A DNA stretch of 38,662 bases, taken from the NCBI GenBank assembly GCA_005798285.1, contig SYKE01000323.1:1-38662 (forward strand). The letters are read 5' to 3'. Below are positions 32,488-38,662 of the stretch, piece after piece (positions within the stretch are counted from its first letter, which is position 1; each line of letters opens with the position of its first letter). This stretch comes from Actinomycetota bacterium (GTDB taxonomy: Bacteria; Armatimonadota; SYMT01). The position numbers and the translations under genes are program-made. Below the pieces are notes generated by a model. It had not been told where the DNA came from. It saw only the letters and a list, made by a program, of their open reading frames with translations, and searched no databases.

Positions 32488-33426
32488 ATGAACCGTCGGA
32501 TCTTCGCTGCCGGAGTACTCCTCTGTGCGCTCGCTCCTTCCCTGGCTACCGCTCAACAGGTTGAGCTCAAGTTCAAGTTTGACGAGACTCCGCAGCGGCG
32601 AGTTTCGACAACCCGCTTTGATCAGAAGCTCTCGATCGCCGGGATGGACATCCCGACCTCAGTCAATCTGACGGAGTCCACGCTGGTCACCACGCGACCC
32701 CGCGGTGATTCGGGAGACATCGGCGTCACCGTAAAGGTAGAAGGCATTCGGGCCCACTTCGAACTCCCGGGAAACACCGTGGCCGATTTCGACTCCGCCA
32801 AGCCCGACACGAAGACCGGCAACCCGGCGCTGGATATGGGCTTCGAAACGCTCCGGGCCCTAAGTGGATCCGAGTACTCCTATGAGGTCAACAAGGATCA
32901 AAAGGTGGTGGCCGTCAAAGGGCTGGACTCCGTGGTCGCAAAGCTCCCGGCAGCCTCCCAGGAAGAGATCAAGAAGGAACTCTCCGCCGAGACCCTTTCT
33001 CGGGAGTGGTCCGAGCAGCTTCGGTCGCTGCCGAGCGGCCCCGTGAAGAAGGGCGACTCCTGGACACGCACAGAGGTGCTGTCCAGGGGAGGTGAGACTC
33101 TCACCTTTGAGACCAGCTACGAGTTTGAAGGGGAAGTCGAGAAGGACGGCAAGAAGCTGCTTCGGGTTCGTATCTTTCAATCCGGCGTCAAGTATGCGGT
33201 CGTGGACAATCCGAACAACCCGGCGAAGGTGACCGCTTCCGATCTCAAGATCGACTCTTCAACCGGCCACTACCTCTTCGACCCGATCTCGGGAAGCATC
33301 ACGGAACGTCAGTTCACGGCCCGGATCTCGGGCACCCTGGGCCTCTCTGTAAACGGGATGGAACTGCCGGCAAAACTCGAACTGACCGTCGAGTCGGGGA
33401 TGGTTAAGGCGCCGACCAAACCCTAA
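32488..33426 (+). CDS. Secreted protein of unknown function (DUF6263-like)
   Basis: The 312-residue protein has a clear signal peptide (RRIFAAGVLLCALAPSLATAQ, cleavage probably after ATA/AQQ). The rest is beta-rich with alternating patterns such as VSTTRFDQKLSI and GDIGVTVKVEG, resembling DUF6263-type periplasmic proteins. No catalytic motif is visible. The start ATG 32488 has GGAAAG 5 nt upstream, and 68 bp separate it from the PHP gene. Its stop is 4 bp into the convergent Lon-N gene's end. Function is unknown. Confidence 0.78.
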   Translation: MNRRIFAAGVLLCALAPSLATAQQVELKFKFDETPQRRVSTTRFDQKLSIAGMDIPTSVNLTESTLVTTRPRGDSGDIGVTVKVEGIRAHFELPGNTVADFDSAKPDTKTGNPALDMGFETLRALSGSEYSYEVNKDQKVVAVKGLDSVVAKLPAASQEEIKKELSAETLSREWSEQLRSLPSGPVKKGDSWTRTEVLSRGGETLTFETSYEFEGEVEKDGKKLLRVRIFQSGVKYAVVDNPNNPAKVTASDLKIDSSTGHYLFDPISGSITERQFTARISGTLGLSVNGMELPAKLELTVESGMVKAPTKP

Positions 33427-34106
33427 TTCGGTGTGATGGAGTCCGGATTCACGGACATTCGCCGATACCGCAGCACCTTGTGGCGGGGCTGGAGCAACGG
33501 TTTCACCTGTGAGATGAGATCGCGCTCCAGTTCCAGCCGTTCCCGGCATCGGGGCGCCTCCAACAAGTCTTGCCGAACGGGTTCCGCGCACGGCAGCAGT
33601 GCGCCCACCCAAAACGAGAGTGGCAGCGGTTCCGTCGGCGCGTCAGAGGCCAGCGTGGCCAAGTCCTCTGCGTGATCCTCAAAGTAGCTCTCGAGCAGGG
33701 AGAAAAACTTCTCGGAGACCTCGCGGGCCAGTGAGAGAAGCTCAAGCTGGCCTGACTCGTCCAGATCCAGATCTTCCATCGGTTCGACGTCGGCTTCCAG
33801 GTACGCCGTGTCGTGATACAACCGAACGATCCGAAAACGCTCCGCGCCCACCGTCTTGAGGAGAAACTGCTGATCCCCCGCCGGAGTGTGCTCAATGATT
33901 CGGCAGACCGTACCCACCTCGAACGGCTCCGCCGCTTCGCCGACTTCAGATCCGGAACGGATGAGGCAGACTCCGAACGCCTCCCCATCTGCGAGACACC
34001 GTTCCAGCATCTCGACATACCGCGGCTCGAAGATCCGCAGCGTTAACAGCATTCCGGGGAACAACACGGTGTGGAGCGGAAAGATCGGGATTCGATAGAG
34101 GCCCAT
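33423..34106 (-). CDS. Lon N-terminal (substrate-binding) domain protein
   Basis: This 227-residue protein is a stand-alone LON substrate-binding domain: IPIFPLHTVLFPGMLLTLRIFEPRY at the N-terminus, a GTVCRII-like strand and the acidic middle are family features. It lacks the AAA+ and protease domains of Lon. Such free-standing versions may bind unfolded or regulatory proteins, but their role is not defined. ATG 34106-34104 is the only start that keeps the canonical N-terminus; no Shine-Dalgarno is obvious. This ATG shares the CATG at 34104-34107 with the start of the divergent glycosyltransferase gene. Confidence 0.88.
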   Translation of the reverse strand: MGLYRIPIFPLHTVLFPGMLLTLRIFEPRYVEMLERCLADGEAFGVCLIRSGSEVGEAAEPFEVGTVCRIIEHTPAGDQQFLLKTVGAERFRIVRLYHDTAYLEADVEPMEDLDLDESGQLELLSLAREVSEKFFSLLESYFEDHAEDLATLASDAPTEPLPLSFWVGALLPCAEPVRQDLLEAPRCRERLELERDLISQVKPLLQPRHKVLRYRRMSVNPDSITPN

Positions 34107-35724
34107 GTTGGTTTCAGGTGAACAGACGGGAACAACAGCCGGCGCATCGGGGAGCACCCGACTTGCAGGCTTCGGGCTTCCACCGCTCCATGTTGCCCTG
34201 ATTACACTCGCTCTCGCTACTCGTCTGGCATTTTGGGCCTATACGGGCGCTACCACCGAAGACGCTTACATCTCCCTCAGGTACGCGAAAAACCTGGCAG
34301 GCGGACTGGGACTGGTGTTCAACCCGGGGGAGCGCGTCTTCGGCGCGTCAACGCCCGCGTATGTTTGCCTTCTGGCGCTCCTGACCCGACTCGGTCTCCC
34401 CGCGCTGTTCATCGCGAAAGTGCTCGCGGTCGTGGCGGATGGAGCTTCGCTGGTCCTGGTGCTGCGACGGTTTCAACCAGATCCTGCCGCATCCCTGACC
34501 GGTTCGGCGGCGACAGTGTTTGCGCTGCTCTTTGCCCTTCATCCGACTCTGGTGCAGGTGAGCACCAGCGGCATGGAAACGCCCTTCTTTCTGTTGAGCC
34601 TGATGTTGGCGCTCTCCGCACGCACGGAGAGCGGGCTGGGAACCACTCTCGGCCTCGCCTGCCTGATCCGGCCGGACGGACTTCTGGCGGCAGCCGTGCT
34701 TTTGCTGTGGCGTTGGATTTCAAGCCGAGTGTTTCCGACTCGAGCGAGTCTCATCGCCGCGTCCATGCTCCTACCCTGGCTGGTGTTCGCCACCGCGTCA
34801 TTCGGTTCGCCGCTGCCGCAGAGCGTTCCGGCGAAACTTGCAGCGTACAACATTCATCGCTCCGGAACGCTCCCAAACCTCCGGCCGGTCGTTTCGATGC
34901 TGGCGCCCATCGACGGTCCGGCCGGTCGCCAACTCGCGATGATCGGCTTTCTCCCCTTACTGGCGTGCGGAATCCTGGGCAGCTTGCGTCGTTCGCCGGA
35001 TGCGGCAGCGTACTCGCCGGCTGTGGCGCTCTTTACCGCATGGTTTGCCTACCTCGGCCTGACAAAGACCTTTCTGTTTCAGTGGTATTATCCGCCTCTG
35101 ATTTTGACGGCGTGTCTCCTTGCGGGCCGCGGTTGGGCAGGGTGGCCACCGCACGCGCGACCTGGATACGCGCTCAGAGCCGCCACGGGCGTGTGCTTCA
35201 TGTTCGGCTCGCTCCTGTGGATCGGGTGGTCGGCCGGCAACGCTCGCAGCACTCAGCGAGCTGAGTGGCAGGTGCGTGCGGCGCTGGGCCGATGGCTAAG
35301 AGCCAATACGCCCGACACCGCGCTGGTGGCACTGGAGCCGCTCGGTTACGTCGGTTACTTCAGCGCTCGCAGGATGATAGATACCGTCGGTCTGGTTACA
35401 CCGGGACTGGTGGAGATCAACCGAGCGGGGGCCGGTTGGTTCACACGGATGATCGAACGATACCGCCCGGATTACGTGGTGGAGCGACCCGTCTACCTCG
35501 ACCGGAACGCCGCCATCCTGAGCGGAGTCCCCTACTTCGGCCGTCCAGTCGAACGGGAGACCTTTGATCGAACGTATGAACCGGTTCGAGAGTTCAAACC
35601 GGGCCCGCTGCGCGAGACCCTGCGCAACGACTACTACTTCAGGGTCTATCGTCGCAGAAGCACTCCGGGACCGAAGGTCAGTGGCGAGCCAACTCCACCA
35701 GCAGGCACGGTCCGTCCGCGATGA
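34105..35724 (+). CDS. Polytopic membrane glycosyltransferase (GT-C type, AftB/GT39-like)
   Basis: The 539-residue protein has about ten hydrophobic segments. The motif TEDAYISLRYAKN (51-63) contains the acidic residue expected between TM1 and TM2 of GT-C transferases, and LVFNPGERVFG follows. The C-terminal block LGYVGYFSARRMIDTVGLVTP is typical of such lipid-phosphate-sugar-dependent enzymes. It probably adds a sugar to an envelope glycan or lipid on the outer side of the membrane. ATG 34105 overlaps the divergent Lon-N gene's start (CATG). Its last 47 bp overlap the convergent CoA-binding gene. Confidence 0.86.
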   Translation: MLVSGEQTGTTAGASGSTRLAGFGLPPLHVALITLALATRLAFWAYTGATTEDAYISLRYAKNLAGGLGLVFNPGERVFGASTPAYVCLLALLTRLGLPALFIAKVLAVVADGASLVLVLRRFQPDPAASLTGSAATVFALLFALHPTLVQVSTSGMETPFFLLSLMLALSARTESGLGTTLGLACLIRPDGLLAAAVLLLWRWISSRVFPTRASLIAASMLLPWLVFATASFGSPLPQSVPAKLAAYNIHRSGTLPNLRPVVSMLAPIDGPAGRQLAMIGFLPLLACGILGSLRRSPDAAAYSPAVALFTAWFAYLGLTKTFLFQWYYPPLILTACLLAGRGWAGWPPHARPGYALRAATGVCFMFGSLLWIGWSAGNARSTQRAEWQVRAALGRWLRANTPDTALVALEPLGYVGYFSARRMIDTVGLVTPGLVEINRAGAGWFTRMIERYRPDYVVERPVYLDRNAAILSGVPYFGRPVERETFDRTYEPVREFKPGPLRETLRNDYYFRVYRRRSTPGPKVSGEPTPPAGTVRPR

Positions 35725-36082
35725 CGGTGACTCCCGCGGCCAGCGCTTCGGCGATGGCGACAGAAGACTCGGCGCCCGGCTGCATCCAGAGAATAGTCAC
35801 TCCGGCGGCAATGGCATCACGGACCACATGCTCGGTGACCGTCGGCGGCGTGACCACACTCAGGGCGTTGATGGCGCGAGGGGCCTCTGAAACCGATGAG
35901 ATCGCCGCCACTCCCAGGATCTCTCCCCCTCTGGGATTGACCGGATAGACCGTGCGACCGCTCCGCAGGAGCGCTCGAAAACACCTGAAACCGAACTTAT
36001 TCGGATCGCTGCTTGCTCCAGCGACGCCGAAAACTTCGCTGTGCAGAAACGCCTCCACGGCGCTCTCATCCATGCCGGACAT
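35678..36082 (-). CDS. CoA-binding domain protein (YccU-like)
   Basis: A 134-residue Rossmann-type CoA-binding protein. Family features are VFGVAGASSDPNKFG (about 17-31), VYPVNPRGGEILG and the loop near ILWMQPGAES, ending DGPCLLVE (most relatives have RCxxxEH here). The precise biochemical role is unknown, although CoA or nucleotide binding is expected. Start ATG 36082 has GAGG 9 nt upstream; ATG 36073 is an alternative. It lies 11 bp after the EpsI-like gene on the same strand and could be the last gene of the exosortase run. Its 3' end lies inside the end of the opposite-strand glycosyltransferase gene. Confidence 0.88.
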   Translation of the reverse strand: MSGMDESAVEAFLHSEVFGVAGASSDPNKFGFRCFRALLRSGRTVYPVNPRGGEILGVAAISSVSEAPRAINALSVVTPPTVTEHVVRDAIAAGVTILWMQPGAESSVAIAEALAAGVTVIADGPCLLVELARH

Positions 36083-36093
36083 CTTTACAGACC

Positions 36094-36705
36094 TCAGTTC
36101 TGCGGAAAGTCGCTCACTGCGAGCGACTTCATGAGGATCTGAGGCGCCGAGTCGTGGGCCTCACCCTTCTCTTCGGTGGTGATCCAACTGTGAACCCAGA
36201 GACGCCGCTGCCGCTGCACACGCTGAACGATGAGAGCCAGCTTGAACTCCTGCCAACTGGCCTCCAGTCGATCGCGGCAGGCATATCCGGCAAACTCGAC
36301 CAGGCGGTTTCCTCGCTGGCTCACGCGGAGGGTCCTCAGCCGCTTCCCCACCTGTGGCACCCACCCCGAAGTGTGAAGTTCCATGTCGTACCCATCCGCC
36401 ATGTACTGACACTCGTGCGGGATGTAAGCCGGCAGGTGATCCTTGCGGTCCGGCCAACCCACGTAGCGGACCAGTCGCGCAACCGTGCCGTCAGGAGCCT
36501 CGTAGGAGGCCAATCTGCCGGGGAACTTCGGGAAGAGACGAATTGGCTCCGTTTTGGTGAGCTTCCATCCAGCCGGCGCAGGCGGAACTTTCAACTCGTC
36601 CGGCGTCGGCTGCGGCCCTGCCGGCGGAATGGTTCCCAGCGCGATTTGCCAGGCCGCAGAGCCGGCAAACAGCGCCACGGGGATCCACTTCAGCAGCGCG
36701 ATCAC
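36094..36705 (-). CDS. EpsI-like exosortase-associated protein
   Basis: This 203-residue protein has a single N-terminal hydrophobic segment (LLKWIPVALFAGSAAWQIAL) and an extracytoplasmic domain with 'PAYIPHECQYMADGYDMELHTSGW', which recalls the CxxxxG...GW region of EpsI-family (DUF3485) proteins. EpsI proteins commonly accompany exosortases, often in exopolysaccharide operons. I chose GTG 36705, which overlaps the exosortase stop (GTGA) and has GAGG 8 nt upstream; an earlier open frame extends into the exosortase coding region and is a shadow. EpsI identity is moderate, because only the central motif is distinctive. A cysteine-containing motif could be functional. Confidence 0.7.
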   Translation of the reverse strand: MIALLKWIPVALFAGSAAWQIALGTIPPAGPQPTPDELKVPPAPAGWKLTKTEPIRLFPKFPGRLASYEAPDGTVARLVRYVGWPDRKDHLPAYIPHECQYMADGYDMELHTSGWVPQVGKRLRTLRVSQRGNRLVEFAGYACRDRLEASWQEFKLALIVQRVQRQRRLWVHSWITTEEKGEAHDSAPQILMKSLAVSDFPQN

Positions 36706-37631
36706 TTCAACCACCTCGCTCCGGACACAGCAACCATCAACATGGCTCCAAGGAGGAAAGTGAACACACCGGAGAGGTCGTGCAGAAACCCGCTGGCCAC
36801 CTTGGCGCCGAAGTTGACCCCCAGCAATGCGGTGAGCGTGAGACGGGTCACGTTTGCAACAAATGCGATGGGAACCGCAGCCGCTACCAGCACCAGCATC
36901 TGCCAACTTCGGGAGCGGTTGAAGTGACCGAGCAGCGCTCCCAGCGGCATCAGACTCACGAGGCTCGACATTCCGCTGCACGGCGCAATGATCTGCATGG
37001 TGTAGTTCTTGTACCGCACGATGGTGCCGGACACCTGCGCCACCAGACCCAGCGCATTCGTTACCTTCGCAGTGGTGGACGCTGCGATCTCCATCATCGG
37101 AGTCAGGATTAGCCCCGACGCTTCGGATCCCGCGGACATGGTGGGAATGCTGAAGAAGAACAAGAACAGCGGGAACGACACCAGCCTCAGGCCCGAAAAT
37201 CCGCGGTAGAGCACGACGAGTCCGACTAAGGTCGCCAGAAGCGCGATGGCGCCGGCCGTCATCACTCCAGTGGCCACCACCCCCATTTCAAGAAGCGCCG
37301 CCCCGGCGAGAATCCACACGGCTCGTCGATCTCCCCGACTGTCCGAGTTGGCCAACTCTCCCCACCGCTGCCAGGCAAAATACATGGCGCCACCCGCCAC
37401 CAGCGGACCGTGTGAGTAGAACTTATCCGTCATCCACCGGTCGAAAAGCCATGCGAGCACCGGGCCAAAGGTGATTCCCAGTCCGACCCCGAGGGCCGCG
37501 AGATACAGCCAGTCAATCTCTAAAGCCGCCCTTGGCCCGGCAGCCGGGGCCGACGATTCCGAATGGACCTGGGGGGACGGGGATGGCTCCGAGCCGTTGG
37601 GAGGAAGAGGGGGAGACTCTATCTCGCTCAT
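36702..37631 (-). CDS. Exosortase/archaeosortase-family transpeptidase
   Basis: This 309-residue integral membrane protein has about eight to nine helices. The predicted catalytic triad of the family is present: C218 (IIAPCSGMSSL), R263 (VANVTRLTL) and H284 (GFLHDLSG). The FYSHGPLV sequence near 71-78 is also typical. Exosortases cut proteins with a C-terminal PEP-CTERM-like signal and transfer them to the envelope. No such substrate is in the window, and the exact subtype cannot be named. The N-terminal 37 residues are Pro/Ser-rich and likely cytosolic. The start overlaps the upstream glycosyltransferase end (ATGA), and the end overlaps the EpsI-like gene (GTGA). Confidence 0.92.
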   Translation of the reverse strand: MSEIESPPLPPNGSEPSPSPQVHSESSAPAAGPRAALEIDWLYLAALGVGLGITFGPVLAWLFDRWMTDKFYSHGPLVAGGAMYFAWQRWGELANSDSRGDRRAVWILAGAALLEMGVVATGVMTAGAIALLATLVGLVVLYRGFSGLRLVSFPLFLFFFSIPTMSAGSEASGLILTPMMEIAASTTAKVTNALGLVAQVSGTIVRYKNYTMQIIAPCSGMSSLVSLMPLGALLGHFNRSRSWQMLVLVAAAVPIAFVANVTRLTLTALLGVNFGAKVASGFLHDLSGVFTFLLGAMLMVAVSGARWLK

Positions 37632-38554
37632 GGGCTCGAAGCGGCGCCGTCTCCCGCATCCCTTACCCAGACCACACCATTAGCGCCGCCCTGAACCGGC
37701 CGCAGCCCCCGAAATACGCCCTGACCCGATGCGATCCAGAACCACCAGGTTCCTCGCTCACGCGCTGGAAACTGCCCAATTTGCGGTGTGATGAAGGCGC
37801 CCTTGGGAGCGGTAAAGTTCTGCTCCATGGTAGCCAGGTCTTCCAGTCGCTGCGGCAGCATAACGGAAGGACGACCGGAGTGCCAGGCGAACATAGCCGG
37901 TTCATTCGCCAGGATGTAACCGCCTGAAGGGATTTGTCGGGCGGCCGAAACGATCGAGTCCCTGGGTGAAGTCTGCGTTGCCGGTCGCGCGATCCGGATG
38001 TAGTACCAGAAGGGCGTCGCCACGATGAGCACCGTCACGGTCCCCACAGCGGCCCGAAGGAACGAAGCAGTTATCCTGATCTTGCCGATCCGGTATCGCA
38101 CGGTAAGACGGGGAAGAACGACCAGGAGTAGAGATGCGGCGGCAAGGATGCTGGTGAACGGTGTAAATGTGATCAGAACGCTGGCGTCGGGACGAAACCA
38201 GGCGGACGACAGCACGGTGGCCGTGAAGGCGAGGCCGACCGGCCAACGCATCATCTGGAACGAACGCTTCGCAGTCGGTCTTCCGAACAAGTAGGCCGCC
38301 CCCAGCGCGACGATCAGCGGGTCGTAGATTGAACCGATCTGGTCCCGGTACGCCGCCAGCGTGGTCACCATCTTCTCGTGCATCTGACCCGGATGCAGGA
38401 ATGGGTAGACAAGGGGGCGATCCGCAATCGTCACGTATCGAAACACGGAGTCTCCGGGATAGCCGGGAGTGGCTGCGATGGCCTCGTACCAGAACAAACT
38501 GAGGACGGGCCAGCCACCAACGAGTGGTCTGTCAGGGCGGAGTTGATTCTTCAC
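37628..38554 (-). CDS. C-terminal part of a polytopic membrane glycosyltransferase, probably truncated
   Basis: The 308 residues contain four hydrophobic segments (IYDPLIVALGAAYLFG, WPVGLAFTATVLSSAWF, LITFTPFTSILAAASLLLVV and AAVGTVTVLIVATPFWYYI) and a soluble end with SIVSAARQIPSGGYILANEP, like the C-terminal half of GT39/GT-C transferases. The N-terminal half with the acidic first-loop motif is missing: the frame opens at a TGA (38579-38581) just before the transposase gene, and only GTG 38554 is available as start. Insertion of the mobile element probably removed the 5' part, although a natural short form is not excluded. The 3' end overlaps the exosortase start. If truncated, the operon may now be read from elsewhere. 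Confidence 0.62.
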   Translation of the reverse strand: MKNQLRPDRPLVGGWPVLSLFWYEAIAATPGYPGDSVFRYVTIADRPLVYPFLHPGQMHEKMVTTLAAYRDQIGSIYDPLIVALGAAYLFGRPTAKRSFQMMRWPVGLAFTATVLSSAWFRPDASVLITFTPFTSILAAASLLLVVLPRLTVRYRIGKIRITASFLRAAVGTVTVLIVATPFWYYIRIARPATQTSPRDSIVSAARQIPSGGYILANEPAMFAWHSGRPSVMLPQRLEDLATMEQNFTAPKGAFITPQIGQFPARERGTWWFWIASGQGVFRGLRPVQGGANGVVWVRDAGDGAASSP

Positions 38555-38602
38555 CGGAGCCTCGGACGAAGATGTGATTCACTTGGTGTGGAGGTAATCC
38601 CT

Positions 38603-38662
38603 GTGCCCAAGAAATACCGCGTGACGCTCACACCAGACGAACGCGAGCAGTTGTCCGCTCTG
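38603..38662 (+). mobile_element. 5' end of a probable IS630-family transposase gene, cut by window edge
   Basis: Only 20 codons are visible, starting with GTG 38603 (PKKYRVTLTPDEREQLSAL). This start is characteristic of many IS630-type transposases, whose first domain is a winged helix-turn-helix. A strong GGAGGT lies 7 nt upstream (38590-38595). The left terminal repeat should lie between about 38555 and 38590 but could not be identified without the right end. The glycosyltransferase fragment next to it fits an insertion. Confidence 0.65.

Noticed and set aside
1-38662. tRNA, rRNA, CRISPR arrays and PEP-CTERM sorting signals
   Set aside because: No cloverleaf T-loop pattern in the gaps, no regularly spaced repeats and no PEP-CTERM-like C-terminus were seen by eye. 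A covariance-model search would be needed to exclude small RNAs.

Overview
The window is a high-GC bacterial chromosome segment, densely packed with genes. Four DUF1501 proteins carry twin-arginine-type leaders, and one of them is paired with a PSCyt1/DUF1549/DUF1553 cytochrome-type protein that also carries a LamG-like region. That combination is typical of Planctomycetota, Verrucomicrobiota, Armatimonadota and some Acidobacteriota. The exosortase, the FliA/WhiG-type sigma factor and the tetrapyrrole-methylase/MazG fusion fit the same range, but the phylum cannot be fixed from this window. No rRNA, tRNA or CRISPR array was recognised.

Layout. Positions 50-10484 form one long minus-strand run. 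In transcription order it holds a divergent ProA-like aldehyde dehydrogenase, the PSCyt1/DUF1549/LamG/DUF1553 protein, its DUF1501 partner, an M24 peptidase, then trpD, trpC and a free-standing DUF4132 domain. From 10615 to 15212 the plus strand holds a TetR regulator coupled to a small sigma-70 factor, an orphan DUF1501 protein and a MATE transporter. From 24354 down to 15209 the minus strand holds a FliA/WhiG-like sigma factor, a parvulin-type lipoprotein, MazG, a DUF1501 protein, a two-part GNAT protein, another DUF1501 protein and a neutral-ceramidase-like protein.

Positions 24616-30534 centre on a metabolic cluster. A sugar-phosphate isomerase/epimerase and a small membrane protein face an acyl-CoA (malonyl-CoA-like) synthetase, a Gfo/Idh/MocA oxidoreductase, a D-2-hydroxyacid dehydrogenase and an SDR dehydrogenase. 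The last three are joined by 4-nt overlaps. Positions 30570-33426 encode a polytopic membrane protein coupled to a PHP phosphoesterase, then a secreted protein of unknown function. Positions 33423-38554 hold a Lon-N domain protein, a membrane glycosyltransferase, a CoA-binding protein, and an exosortase operon (EpsI-like protein, exosortase, C-terminal part of a second membrane glycosyltransferase). The window ends in the first 20 codons of a probable IS630-family transposase.

Stop/start overlaps (ATGA, GTGA or TGATG) join at least nine gene pairs, so translational coupling appears to be the rule. Several intergenic gaps hold long inverted repeats. The most elaborate is a 17-bp stem with a nested hairpin at 24536-24600, immediately before the ribosome-binding site of a 69-residue membrane protein. 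The nearest candidates for undescribed biology are that element, the TetR-sigma pair with its palindromes, the oxidoreductase/CoA-ligase cluster and the in-frame DUF4132 gene behind trpC.
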